From Ruminococcus sp. (GTDB lineage: Bacteria; Bacillota; Clostridia; Oscillospirales; Ruminococcaceae), in contig JAEEVL010000004.1 of assembly GCA_016290875.1 (NCBI GenBank), forward strand, positions 62,001-126,000: a stretch of DNA of 64,000 bases, in the 5' to 3' direction. Below are positions 6,594 through 15,498 of the stretch, piece after piece (position 1 is the first letter of the stretch; each line of letters starts with the position of its first letter). The position numbers and the translations under genes were made by a program. The notes under the pieces are model-generated. The model saw only the letters and a list, made by a program, of their open reading frames with translations. It was not told the DNA's origin and made no database searches.

Positions 6594-7691
6594 TTACTGT
6601 TTGTTTTTCATCCGGGAAGTATAATCATCAAGCAGCTTTTTGTTTCCCATATTCATACTGCCGAACTCTTTCAGACAGCATATCACTTCGCTGCATTTTC
6701 GCATTATATCGATCGCCTTATGCACGCTCTCATCGCTTACCGGCTCGAAAGCCTTTTCGGTAACGAGCTCCGCCGCAAGACTGCTGGCAACAGGATATTC
6801 TATGTCATTCTCATGTATGATACCGGCTGCAAAAGGTATACCCTGACGCTGGAGACGGCGGTAGGTATCGACCGCACTGCCGCCTCCGCCGATTACGAAG
6901 ACCTCCGGCTCGCCTGTTATCTTCCTTGCCTCTGCCGTACCGAACGCTGTCAGGAACGAACCGCTGTCTATACCGTAGAGCCTGCTGATATAGTCCCCCG
7001 AGAACACCTCCTCGGGAGTACCCGTCCTGTCGGCTCTGCCGTCCTTTATGCAGAGTATCTTGTCAGAAAAGCGCTGTGCGAGATCAAGCTCATGGAGAGT
7101 CTGAACGACTGCTATGTTCCTGCTTCGTGCAAGCTCCTTCAGCGTATTGAGGAGCTTCAGCTTATTGTTTATGTCAAGGAACGAAGTCGGCTCATCGAGG
7201 AGAAGCACTTCCGGCTGCTGTGCGATCGCACGGGCAAGCATCACCGTCTGGCGCTGTCCGTCGCTGATATGCCTTATATCGGTATCGGCAAGGTAAACAG
7301 TCCCGGTGAGCTCCATAGCTTCACGGACTATCCTCCTGTCATCGTCTGAGAGCAGTCCGAGCCTTCCGGTATACGGATAGCGTCCCGTTGAGACTATGTC
7401 CTCACAGGTCATTCTTTCCGCCGTTATCCTCTCGGTAAGGCACACGGAAACATTCTTAGCTATGTCCTGTGCACTCATTCCGGAAACAGGTGTGCCGCTG
7501 ATATTCACGCTTCCGGAGATTACCGGGAGCTGTGCGGCTATGCTTTTGAGTATGGTGGATTTGCCTGCGCCGTTCGGTCCGATGACCGTGAGTATCTCTC
7601 CCCTGCCGACTTCAAATTCAAGTCCGCTAACGACAACTTTTTTTCCGTAGCCGACGGAAAGATTTTCAGAATTCAGAACAGTACCGTTCAT
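6594..7691 (-). CDS. btuD: ABC transporter ATPase, BtuD/FecE type with C-terminal extension, 365 aa
   Basis: ATPase of a class II metal-chelate/corrinoid importer. Walker A GPNGAGKST is at about residues 38-46, the signature is an ISDGQRQTVMLARA variant near 143, Walker B VLLLDEPTSF follows, and the switch His is in TLHELDLA. The ATPase normally ends near residue 250; here about 110 more residues follow, including FVIGGGGSAVDTYRRL and a CSEVICCLKE segment. That extension is unassigned; it looks like a small nucleotide- or ligand-binding domain. The gene abuts the permease gene and lies at the end of the riboswitch-controlled unit, which makes corrinoid the likely cargo; the family alone would also fit siderophores or haem. 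Confidence 0.85.
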   Translation of the reverse strand: MNGTVLNSENLSVGYGKKVVVSGLEFEVGRGEILTVIGPNGAGKSTILKSIAAQLPVISGSVNISGTPVSGMSAQDIAKNVSVCLTERITAERMTCEDIVSTGRYPYTGRLGLLSDDDRRIVREAMELTGTVYLADTDIRHISDGQRQTVMLARAIAQQPEVLLLDEPTSFLDINNKLKLLNTLKELARSRNIAVVQTLHELDLAQRFSDKILCIKDGRADRTGTPEEVFSGDYISRLYGIDSGSFLTAFGTAEARKITGEPEVFVIGGGGSAVDTYRRLQRQGIPFAAGIIHENDIEYPVASSLAAELVTEKAFEPVSDESVHKAIDIMRKCSEVICCLKEFGSMNMGNKKLLDDYTSRMKNKQ

Positions 7692-8717
7692 TTACGCACT
7701 TCCTTTCTGACTTCTTCGGCTCAGCATAGCCATTATCACCACAGGCGCTCCGAAGACCGCCGTAACGGTGCTTATACTCAGCTCTACCGGTGCAAAGAGC
7801 ATTCTTGCGATAAGGTCGCAGACAAGACAGAAGACCGCTCCGCCGATGAACGAAGCCGGTATTATGATTATGGGTTTTGCAGTCCCGAAGGCTGTCTTCA
7901 CAAGGTGCGGAACAGCTATCCCCACGAACGATACAGGTCCCGCAAATGCCGTAACACAGGCAGACAGGATACTTGAAAGAAGTATCAGCGCCGCACGGAA
8001 GAGTTTAAGGTCAACACCCATATTTTTCGCGTAGCTCTCACCGAGCTGATAGGCTCCCATAGGCTTTGAGAGCATGAATGCCGCCGCTGACGCTGCCAGT
8101 ACGATGACGGCTATGACCTTCACATTGTCCATATCTATGCCGGAAAAGCTGCCCATAGACCAGTTGTGGAGATTGACGATGTTCGCATCGTCCGCAAAGG
8201 TCACGGCAAGCTCCGTGAGCGCCGAACAGATATAGCCTATCATCACTCCGGCTATGATGAGCTGTGCCATGTTTTTCACCCTGCCCGAGAGCAGAAGTAT
8301 CGCTCCCATAGAAAGCATCGAACCGACAAATGCCGCTCCGACCATTTCGGCAGAATTCAGCAGTATGCCGTACTTCATCGTGAGCATCATCGAAAGCGCC
8401 ACCGTGAGCTTTGCACCCGAGGAGATACCGAGGACATACGGTCCGGCTATCGGGTTGCTGAAAAAGCTCTGCAATAAGAATCCCGATACGGAGAGCGCTC
8501 CTCCGAGAAGAGCGGCTGCAAGCGCCCTCGGAAGGCGGATGTTTCTGACTATCGTTGAAGCGGAAGTACTGCTTCCGTTTCCGGTCAGAGCATTTAATAC
8601 TTCACTTACCGACAGCTTTGCGCTTCCCGTAACAAGCTCAAGCACAAAAAACACAGCAGCGAGCATCACAAGTACAGCATAGCATAAAGTCCAGCGTATC
8701 GCTCTTTTTCTGCTCAT
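7692..8717 (-). CDS. btuC: FecCD/BtuC-type permease, 341 aa
   Basis: Integral membrane subunit of the importer. It shows the length and helix pattern of BtuC/FecCD proteins (about ten membrane segments) and typical pieces such as RLPRALAAALLGGALSVSG near residue 62, NPIAGPYVLGISSGA near 90 and FAGPVSFVGIAVPHLV near 265. It starts 8 bp after the binding-protein gene and ends one base before the ATPase gene, so the three form a normal BtuFCD set. Confidence 0.9.
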   Translation of the reverse strand: MSRKRAIRWTLCYAVLVMLAAVFFVLELVTGSAKLSVSEVLNALTGNGSSTSASTIVRNIRLPRALAAALLGGALSVSGFLLQSFFSNPIAGPYVLGISSGAKLTVALSMMLTMKYGILLNSAEMVGAAFVGSMLSMGAILLLSGRVKNMAQLIIAGVMIGYICSALTELAVTFADDANIVNLHNWSMGSFSGIDMDNVKVIAVIVLAASAAAFMLSKPMGAYQLGESYAKNMGVDLKLFRAALILLSSILSACVTAFAGPVSFVGIAVPHLVKTAFGTAKPIIIIPASFIGGAVFCLVCDLIARMLFAPVELSISTVTAVFGAPVVIMAMLSRRSQKGSA

Positions 8718-8725
8718 ATCACACC

Positions 8726-9856
8726 TCAGTCAAGTTTGTGCAGGTAAGTCAGCTCCCTGCTTCCTGCTTTGTCCGTAAAAATACTGTTAAGGTCGCATAT
8801 CATATCTGCGGCACCCGTGGTCTGCTGGAACATATTCTGTCCCGTACACCAGACATTTCCCTCTTTCACAGCCCTGAAATCCGCAAGCACGCTGCATTTT
8901 TCAATGAGCTGTTCCGTACTGTATATCTCGCCGTCTATCGTGCTGTTGTATATGAGTATATCCGCATCATGAGCAAGCTCGTAGAAGGTCTCGGTCTGAA
9001 TGTTCATCGTTGACAGGGCATTGTCGTCCACATTGAGGTCATCAGCGGAAAAGATGTACTTTCCGCCTGCAAGGTCTATCATCTTTGCAACATAATCCGC
9101 CGGCTTCCTTATGCTGATATAGCCGTTGGACGTTACATAGAAGAAAGCCGCTGTCCTGCGTTCGCTGTCGGGGATATCGGGTACTGACAGCTCCTCGAAG
9201 CTCTTTATCTTATCGTTGAACAGCTTCTCAGCCGAGTCGTAGTCGCCTGTTATGAGTCCGTACAGCTTCATCCACTCCATTCTGCCGAGCGGATGTGTCT
9301 CATAGCTCGAACGCTCCGTCATTACCGGTATGCCGAAAGACTCTATCTGCTCCTTTACCTTCGGGGTATGGTATATCATGGTAGACTCCAGCGCAAGTCC
9401 GCAGTTCTCAGCAACGAGCGTCTCGTAGTCAGGCGAGCTGTATTTGCCGATATATTCTATATCCCCGGACTTCACCGCGTCCCTCACAGCAGGAAGGCTC
9501 CAGCTGTCGGCATTCGTTGAGGTCATAGTCACCAGGCTCAGCCTGCCTATGCCGTCAAAAAGGTCCATGGCAGAAGTTGCGGCAACGTAGATATTCTCTA
9601 CCGGCTGTTTTATCACAGTCATGCCTCCGGTATCCTCCGGAACGCTCACGTCCTCGGGCACTATCAGGAACTTGTCTCCGTTTATATCCACAACAGAACA
9701 TCCGTTCTTGCAGTAGTCAACGCTGAACTGCTCTGCATACTTCAGCTCCATCGAGCCTGTTACAGCAAGGTCGGCTGTTGTGTCCTTCTTTTCACAGCCT
9801 GTGACGAACAGCAGTCCTGCTGCGGTCACAAGCGTGATGAAACGGCTTATCCGCAT
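8726..9856 (-). CDS. btuF: Corrinoid/iron-chelate binding lipoprotein, 376 aa
   Basis: Substrate-binding subunit anchored as a lipoprotein. The signal peptide ends in the lipobox FVTGC with Cys at about residue 21. The mature part has two lobes: VIKQPVENIYVAATSAMDLF near 85, ENCGLALESTMIYHTPKV near 155 and the long linking helix region, as in class III periplasmic binding proteins. It overlaps the upstream lipoprotein gene by 10 bases. The cobalamin riboswitch upstream of the unit argues for corrinoid; the ligand is inferred. Confidence 0.82.
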   Translation of the reverse strand: MRISRFITLVTAAGLLFVTGCEKKDTTADLAVTGSMELKYAEQFSVDYCKNGCSVVDINGDKFLIVPEDVSVPEDTGGMTVIKQPVENIYVAATSAMDLFDGIGRLSLVTMTSTNADSWSLPAVRDAVKSGDIEYIGKYSSPDYETLVAENCGLALESTMIYHTPKVKEQIESFGIPVMTERSSYETHPLGRMEWMKLYGLITGDYDSAEKLFNDKIKSFEELSVPDIPDSERRTAAFFYVTSNGYISIRKPADYVAKMIDLAGGKYIFSADDLNVDDNALSTMNIQTETFYELAHDADILIYNSTIDGEIYSTEQLIEKCSVLADFRAVKEGNVWCTGQNMFQQTTGAADMICDLNSIFTDKAGSRELTYLHKLD

Positions 9857-10788
9857 TTCTTTACAGTCGATGAGTCGAAGTACAGCGTATAGTCTATCAT
9901 GTGCGGCTCGCTCATCGCGGTTGTCTCGGCACCGACTGGCATTTTGAAGTCAAAGCCGGTGACCGGTACATCAAATACCGCATGACCGTCTGCGATAACA
10001 GGAGCATACTCAGTTTCCTGAACGACCATTTTGTCGTATTTGTCGCTGCTCCATACTATCTCAGCGGAAGCTCCGCCGTCCTTTACCGTGAGCTTCGCCG
10101 GGGACTGTACGGATGCTCTGCCCGAACCGCCCTCGAGTGTTACTTCTACTGTATATTCGCCATTCTCAAGTCCGAGGTCAGCCGCAGAGGTGTATCTGCT
10201 GCCGCTGAAAGCTTCATCAGGAAGAGAGTCTGCACGGAAAACAAGCTGTCTGCCGTACCATTCCTGCTTCTTGGCGCTGAGTGCAGCACATTCCGTGACC
10301 TGGTCAAGAGCTTCCACAGGCACTGTGAATACCGACTGTCCGCTCTCATTCTCTGTATAGGTGATGCGCTCTGACTCCCCGGAAGCCTTTGCCTCGTCCT
10401 CTGTTCCCATAAACAGGGCATCATAGGACTTGCTGCCGATGATGATGTCAGCAGTCATATCCGTACCGCTCACATGGAGGATACAGTCAGCTATCTTGAA
10501 CATTGAGGAGCTTGAATCAACATTTATGTGGTAGTCTCCGGGTTTGAGAGAGTCTGCCGTGACAGCTTTCATACCTTCGTATCCGACTTCGTTCTGAGGA
10601 GCTGTTTCGTGCTCGGTCGATGCAGCGGAGGAGCTCTCCCCTTCTGTCGCGGAAACGGCTTCTGATGTGGCCTCCGTTGACGGAGCCGCCGCTGTTGTTG
10701 TTTCCTTTGATGATGATGAGCTTCCCGAACCGCATGATGTGAGTGCAAGAGCGGTCAGGAGCGATAGTGCGATGATAGTCTTTTTCAT
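9847..10788 (-). CDS. Cell-surface lipoprotein with two beta-rich repeats, 313 aa
   Basis: A lipoprotein: signal peptide with lipobox ALTSC (Cys about 19), then a Ser/Thr/Glu-rich linker to about residue 70. The rest holds two related halves, one starting LKPGDYHINVDSSSSMFKI and one starting LENGEYTVEVTLEGGSGRA, each followed by a beta segment, a K/YDxxxM-like strand and a FxVPVxxxD turn. They look like NEAT-type or similar immunoglobulin-like ligand-binding repeats, but that family assignment is tentative. Encoded between CbiK and the importer under the B12 riboswitch, it may capture corrinoids or other tetrapyrroles at the surface. Ends in KKCG. Confidence 0.65.
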   Translation of the reverse strand: MKKTIIALSLLTALALTSCGSGSSSSSKETTTAAAPSTEATSEAVSATEGESSSAASTEHETAPQNEVGYEGMKAVTADSLKPGDYHINVDSSSSMFKIADCILHVSGTDMTADIIIGSKSYDALFMGTEDEAKASGESERITYTENESGQSVFTVPVEALDQVTECAALSAKKQEWYGRQLVFRADSLPDEAFSGSRYTSAADLGLENGEYTVEVTLEGGSGRASVQSPAKLTVKDGGASAEIVWSSDKYDKMVVQETEYAPVIADGHAVFDVPVTGFDFKMPVGAETTAMSEPHMIDYTLYFDSSTVKKCG

Positions 10789-10875
10789 ATTTACCTCTGT
10801 ATAATAAAATTTCAGGCGAACAGCTGTATCCAGAGTTGTCCGCCTGTATGTGTTGTCCGCCTGTGTGTGCCGGTA

Positions 10876-11943
10876 TTACTTCATGGAATCGATAGCCTTC
10901 TGAGCGTGTTCAACGTAGAGCTTTCTGATCTCCTCGTTCTCGCCGAGACCTCTGAGAAGGCACTCAACGTCATAGCCCTCGGCAATGAATGCAGACTTCC
11001 ATGAGTCCTCTTCGTCGCCTGCCATATCGTTGTTTGCGTGGTCACCTGCAACTACCATGAGCGGCTCGAGAACTACCTTTTCGTATCCGCCTTCCTTTAC
11101 CTTAGCGAGTACGTCCTCAAGAGAAGGCTCTGCCTCAACTGTGCCTACGAAGTAATTCTTGTGTCCGTCAGCTGTGAGGAGCTCCTGCATCTTTGCGTAA
11201 ACGCCGTTGGACTCAGCCTCTGTACCGTGTCCCATGAAGCAGATAGCTGTCTTTCCGTCATCGTAATCCTTGGTCCAGTCAACGATAGCGTTCTCAACGC
11301 GCTTAAAATCGTCATCGCTTGTGAGAAGCGGCTCACCGATGGCAACGTGCTCAAAAGCGTCTGAATAGCCTGCTATCTCCTTTACGACGTCGTTGTACTC
11401 AAGGCCGTTCATAAGGTGAGTGGGCTGTACAACAAGGTTCTTGACGTTGTTCTTTACGGCTCTGTCGAGTGCTTCCTTTACATCGTCGATATGTATATTG
11501 TCGCGGCGCTCAACATGGTCGATGATGATGTTTGCTGTGAATCCGCGGCGTACTGAGTAATCGGAGAATGCGTCCTCGAGTGACTGCTCGATAGCGCCTA
11601 TTGTAAGACGGCGGCTGTCGTTGAAGCTTGTACCGAAGCTGAGCACGAGAAGCTCATTGTCGCCGATGTTGTCCTCGTTGCGGACCTTGTCGAGCTTGGC
11701 ATCGCCTGTATCGTAGTTCTCTTCGTCCTCTTCCTCTGCCTCGGAAGAAGCCTCTGCTGATGCTGTAACAGACTCTGATGCAGCTGTTGTATCAGTTGTC
11801 TCTGCTGTCTCAGTGCTTTCAGCTGTACCGGATGCCTGTGTTGTGGATGCTGTGCTCTTTGAAGAGCTGTCTGAGTTTCCGCAGGCTGTGAATGATGCAG
11901 TTACGACTGCAAGTCCCATTATGAGTGCGATTGTCTTTTTCAT
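10876..11943 (-). CDS. cbiK: Cobaltochelatase CbiK with lipoprotein signal peptide, 355 aa
   Basis: CbiK inserts cobalt into sirohydrochlorin in the anaerobic B12 pathway. The chelatase domain occupies about residues 90-355; candidate active-site residues are His in QPTHLMNGLEY, Glu in GTVEAEPSLEDV and His in MVVAGDHANNDMAGDE, matching the His/Glu/His set of CbiK. The start at 11943 (AAAGGAT upstream) gives MKKTIALIMGLAVV and a lipobox FTACG, then an acidic Ser/Thr linker. Such a protein would sit outside the membrane, where sirohydrochlorin is not expected. Extracytoplasmic CbiK is known from Desulfovibrio. A role in handling tetrapyrroles or cobalt before import is inference. First gene after the riboswitch. 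Confidence 0.88.
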   Translation of the reverse strand: MKKTIALIMGLAVVTASFTACGNSDSSSKSTASTTQASGTAESTETAETTDTTAASESVTASAEASSEAEEEDEENYDTGDAKLDKVRNEDNIGDNELLVLSFGTSFNDSRRLTIGAIEQSLEDAFSDYSVRRGFTANIIIDHVERRDNIHIDDVKEALDRAVKNNVKNLVVQPTHLMNGLEYNDVVKEIAGYSDAFEHVAIGEPLLTSDDDFKRVENAIVDWTKDYDDGKTAICFMGHGTEAESNGVYAKMQELLTADGHKNYFVGTVEAEPSLEDVLAKVKEGGYEKVVLEPLMVVAGDHANNDMAGDEEDSWKSAFIAEGYDVECLLRGLGENEEIRKLYVEHAQKAIDSMK

Positions 11944-11986
11944 ATATCTTATCCTTTCTGATAAGGCAAAGACCGTTTCTGCGCAA

Positions 11987-12014
11987 TAAAAAAAGCCCTG
12001 CACAGGCAGAGGGC
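11987..12014 (-). terminator. Riboswitch expression-platform terminator
   Basis: On the minus strand GCCCTCTGC, loop CTGT, GCAGGGC, then TTTTTTTATT. It lies between the B12 aptamer and cbiK, so the switch most likely works by transcription termination. Confidence 0.8.
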
Positions 12015-12089
12015 ATCGCAAACAGACTCTCAGCCGAGAGCCTGACTATCAGTACGATCAATACCTCGTGACCTGACCTTTCGGTCGTG

Positions 12090-12275
12090 TACCAGCAAAC
12101 GGCAGGTTTCCTGACTTATGCATCGACACGCTGTACAGCCTTCCCGATCGCTCAGTGGCATACAGTACATCACTCCGCAATTACAGTGACGAGATCGTGC
12201 AGGAACTTCACCTGCTTCCCTTTTACCCTCCTGCAACAGCCCGGCTGTCGGAGGCACCGCCCGCTTTATTCAGTT
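12090..12275 (-). ncRNA. Cobalamin riboswitch
   Basis: Read on the minus strand, the conserved blocks appear in order: GGGAAGCAGGTGAAGTTCC, then CACTGTAATTGCGG, GGGAAGGCTGTACAGC and the B12 box AAGTCAGGAAACCTGCC (12117-12101). The order and spacing match the cobalamin aptamer. A kissing-loop and terminator region follows (to 11987). It controls cbiK and the lipoprotein/BtuFCD genes, not the large biosynthetic operon, which lies upstream of it. Confidence 0.95.
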
Positions 12276-12295
12276 TCTGTCCGAAGACATTACAT

Positions 12296-12324
12296 ATTAT
12301 AGCACCGTTATACGACAATTTCAA
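12296..12324 (-). promoter_or_regulatory. Promoter of the riboswitch-cbiK-btuFCD unit
   Basis: On the minus strand TTGAAA (12324-12319), a 17-base spacer and TATAAT (12301-12296). It lies in the 12290-12363 gap behind cbiC, so the importer unit can be transcribed independently of the biosynthetic operon. Confidence 0.75.
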
Positions 12325-12363
12325 GTCTGCGTGATACTTTTATACATTCGCTACAACCGCACT

Positions 12364-13005
12364 TCACTTTTTGAAGCCTTTTTTGTCGTCAAGCATATAA
12401 AGCAGAGCGTTGCAGACAGCCGCAGCGACGGTGCTTCCGCCTTTTCTGCCTCTTGCCGCTATGCACGGTATCCCCGACGCTATGAGCATTTCCTTTGACT
12501 GTACGACATTGACGAACCCCACCGGTGCGCCGATAACGAGCTCCGGCACGAACGTACCTGCTGATATGTGGTCACACAGCCGCACAAGTGCAGTAGGAGC
12601 GTTACCTACCGCGTATATCACCGGTCTGCCGAGCCTTGCAGCTTTGTCCACGGAAGCCGCCGCCCTTGTGGTACCGTCCGCTTTAGCCGCCTGAGCGATG
12701 TCCTCATCAGCCATAAAGCACATACACTCACAGCCGTGACGTGCGAGAGCGGCCTTGTTTATGCCGGCTTTAGCCATATTGGTATCGGTGACTATGAGCG
12801 CTCCCCTGCCGAGAGCTGCAAGCGCTTTATCCATCACTCCCGGCGAAAAATAGAGGTTCTCAGCATAGTCAAAATCAGCCGTGGTATGTATAGCACGTAT
12901 CACGACCGGCTTTATATCCGGCGGTATCTCTGTTTCAAGCTCGCTTTCTATTATCTCAAAGCTGCGCTTTTCTATGTCCGCCGGCAGTACATATTCCAGC
13001 TTCAT
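12364..13005 (-). CDS. cbiC: Cobalt-precorrin-8 methylmutase CbiC, 213 aa
   Basis: Moves the C-11 methyl group to C-12, giving cobyrinate. The family start IEKRSFEIIESEL, the catalytic-His segment VVIRAIHTTADFDYAENL (His about residue 40) and VIGAPVGFVNVVQSKEML near 158 are clear. It is the last gene of the large operon and its start overlaps the end of cbiP by four bases. Confidence 0.95.
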   Translation of the reverse strand: MKLEYVLPADIEKRSFEIIESELETEIPPDIKPVVIRAIHTTADFDYAENLYFSPGVMDKALAALGRGALIVTDTNMAKAGINKAALARHGCECMCFMADEDIAQAAKADGTTRAAASVDKAARLGRPVIYAVGNAPTALVRLCDHISAGTFVPELVIGAPVGFVNVVQSKEMLIASGIPCIAARGRKGGSTVAAAVCNALLYMLDDKKGFKK

Positions 13006-14471
13006 ACGCCCTCCTCAATGATACGGTAAATAAGCTCCATATCGAGATTCTTTCTTACATTCTCCGCAAGTATATCGAGCTGTGCTTCCCTGTAAAGCCG
13101 CCTGTCGATGACCTCGCCTGTATATTCAAGTCCCTTTCTGCGGTAAAGCTCACGGATAAGCCTTCCGGACACGTCTGCGCTGTCGAAGATACCGTGGACA
13201 TAGCACCCTGCGGCATTCCCCTCAAAGCAGCCTCCGCAGTCCGTGAGAGGTCTGCCGTCACTTTCGGTTACGCCCATGTGTACCTCATATCCGTAGAACT
13301 CAGCTCCCGAAAGGAACGAGAAAAAGCCGTCGATACCGCAGAATCTTCCGCTCACCTGAGACTGGTGCTTCTCACTGCTGAACACGGTATCGCATCTGAG
13401 CAGAGAGAGTCCTCTGACGCTTCCGCCGCATTCGCTGCCATCGGGATCGGAGATAGTTCTGCCCATCATCTGATAGCCGCCGCATATCCCGAACACCGGA
13501 GTTCCGGCGCTGTTAAGGCGCTTCACCGCATCAGCAAGGCCGCTCTCCGTCAGCCATACCATATCGGCGACAGTGCTTTTAGTACCAGGGATTATGAGCA
13601 TATCCGGCTGTCCTAGTTCACCCGGCTTTGATACATAGCGCACCGAAACGCCGTCGTACTGACTGAATACATCAAGATCAGTGAAATTGGATATCTTCGG
13701 CAGACGTATCACGGCAATGTCTGCCACGCCGTCCCTGCCTTTCATTGACAGCTTCCCGGAAAGGCTGTCCTCGTCCTCGATATCGCAGTTCACATACGGG
13801 ACTACTCCTGCGACTGTTTTGCCGGAACGCTTTTCAAGTATGTCTGTACCGTCCTTAAACAGCGTTATATCGCCGCGGAATTTATTCACCACGAGTCCCT
13901 TTACAAGGTCGGCTTCGTCCTTTTCAAGAAGCTCCAGCGTGCCTATGAGCTGCGCGAAAACGCCTCCGCGGTCAATATCTCCGACAAGGAGCACCGGCGA
14001 CTTAACGAGCTTTGCAAGCCCCATATTCACGATGTCGTCAGCCTTGAGGTTCAGCTCAACGGGACTCCCTGCGCCCTCTATGACGATAATATCGTGCCTG
14101 TCCGCAAGCGTTTCATAAGCCGAAACGATGTCCGGTATGAGCTCCTTCTTATAGCGGAAATAATCAGCCGCACGCATATTCCCGCGGACTTTTCCGTTGA
14201 CGATGACCTGTGAGCCAACGTCCGTGGTGGGCTTCAGCAGTATCGGGTTCATCAGCGCAGAAGGCTCTATGCCGGCGGCTTCCGCCTGGAGCGCCTGCGC
14301 CCTGCCTATCTCAGCACCATCCGGAGTGATAAACGAATTAAGTGCCATATTCTGCGATTTGAACGGTGCCGCAGAGTATCCGTCCTGCCGGAATATCCTG
14401 CAAAGAGCCGCTGTCAGGAAGCTCTTCCCGACATTTGACATAGTGCCCTGGAGCATTATACTTTTAGCCAT
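13002..14471 (-). CDS. cbiP: Cobyric acid synthase CbiP/CobQ, 489 aa
   Basis: Glutamine-dependent amidation of adenosylcobyrinate a,c-diamide at b, d, e and g. The N-terminal dethiobiotin-synthetase-like ATPase starts IMLQGTMSNVGKSFL and includes FKSQNMALNSF and EGAGSPVELNL; the C-terminal class I glutaminase half has the nucleophile loop FGICGGYQMMG (Cys about residue 325) and VHGIFD near 428. Length matches the family. The start overlaps the cobD stop by eight bases. Confidence 0.96.
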   Translation of the reverse strand: MAKSIMLQGTMSNVGKSFLTAALCRIFRQDGYSAAPFKSQNMALNSFITPDGAEIGRAQALQAEAAGIEPSALMNPILLKPTTDVGSQVIVNGKVRGNMRAADYFRYKKELIPDIVSAYETLADRHDIIVIEGAGSPVELNLKADDIVNMGLAKLVKSPVLLVGDIDRGGVFAQLIGTLELLEKDEADLVKGLVVNKFRGDITLFKDGTDILEKRSGKTVAGVVPYVNCDIEDEDSLSGKLSMKGRDGVADIAVIRLPKISNFTDLDVFSQYDGVSVRYVSKPGELGQPDMLIIPGTKSTVADMVWLTESGLADAVKRLNSAGTPVFGICGGYQMMGRTISDPDGSECGGSVRGLSLLRCDTVFSSEKHQSQVSGRFCGIDGFFSFLSGAEFYGYEVHMGVTESDGRPLTDCGGCFEGNAAGCYVHGIFDSADVSGRLIRELYRRKGLEYTGEVIDRRLYREAQLDILAENVRKNLDMELIYRIIEEGV

Positions 14472-15498
14472 TAAGGCACCTCCTCAGTGCTTCGGTGAGC
14501 AGTATATTTTCTTCGTGAGTCCTTACTGCGATACGGTAGTACCCATCCGTCAGTCCGCTGAAACCCGAGCAGTCACGGATAAGGATATTCTGAGCTAGCA
14601 GCATTTCAGCAAGGTTAGTTCTGCTTCTGAACAGTATGAAATTCGCCGCGCTCTCATACGCATTTACGCCCATATCCGCAAGCTCACCGAGAAGGAAACC
14701 GCGTTCATCAGCCACATATCCGGCTGTTCTTTCAAGGTATCCCTTCTCTTCAAGTGCAGCGATACCGGCGCTCTGAGCAATGGAGGAAACGCTCCAGAAC
14801 TGTCCGCTGTCACGTACCCTGTCAGCAAGCTCAGTACTGCCGAATACTGCGTATCCGAGCCTTATACCCGGCACAGCATATATCTTGGTGAAAGCCTTCA
14901 GTATGACAGTCGTTTCATTGATGAATTTCCGCATACTGTATTCCGCTCCGTTTCTGACGAAGTCAAGAAAGCACTCATCACAGACAAGTATCACGCCGTT
15001 CTCACGGCACTTATCCGAGAGCTTATGCAGTACCTCAGGAGCTGTGAGAAGTCCGGTCGGGTTGTTCGGAGTGCATACAAAACAGATGTCATATGAGCTG
15101 TCTGGCCTGGAAGCGAACTCTTCCGTCAGTTCAAAGCCGTTATCACAGCTGAGCTGATACTCTGTTGTCTCACAGCCAACTTCTGCAAGAGCACGACTGT
15201 ATTCCGTGAATGACGGCGCACACACAAGAGCCTTCTTCGGCTTGATCGCGTGGACGATGCGGAATATCAGATCGTCAGCGCCATTACCGCAGACAATGCT
15301 ATCTTCGCTTATATTCTCTTTAGCAGCTATTTTCCTGATAAGCTCTGTGCAGTACGGATCAGGGTATTTTTCAATGTACGGTATGCTTGCTGATATAGCT
15401 TTTTTTACGCTATCAGGAATACCAAGAGGATTTATATTCGCTGAAAAATCGAGGACATTCTCAAGCTGTTCAATGTTGCCGCCGTGCTGCTGTATCAT
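14464..15498 (-). CDS. cobD: L-threonine-O-3-phosphate decarboxylase CobD, 344 aa
   Basis: PLP enzyme making aminopropanol phosphate for the nucleotide loop. It starts with the family's HGGN-type segment (IQQHGGNIEQLENVLDFSANINPLG), has the VCTPNNPTGLL turn near residue 145 and the PLP lysine in LKAFTKIYAVPGIRLGYA near 200-215. The histidinol-phosphate aminotransferase family is the close alternative, but position between cbiB and cbiP supports CobD. It overlaps cbiB by four bases. Confidence 0.9.
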   Translation of the reverse strand: MIQQHGGNIEQLENVLDFSANINPLGIPDSVKKAISASIPYIEKYPDPYCTELIRKIAAKENISEDSIVCGNGADDLIFRIVHAIKPKKALVCAPSFTEYSRALAEVGCETTEYQLSCDNGFELTEEFASRPDSSYDICFVCTPNNPTGLLTAPEVLHKLSDKCRENGVILVCDECFLDFVRNGAEYSMRKFINETTVILKAFTKIYAVPGIRLGYAVFGSTELADRVRDSGQFWSVSSIAQSAGIAALEEKGYLERTAGYVADERGFLLGELADMGVNAYESAANFILFRSRTNLAEMLLAQNILIRDCSGFSGLTDGYYRIAVRTHEENILLTEALRRCLNG

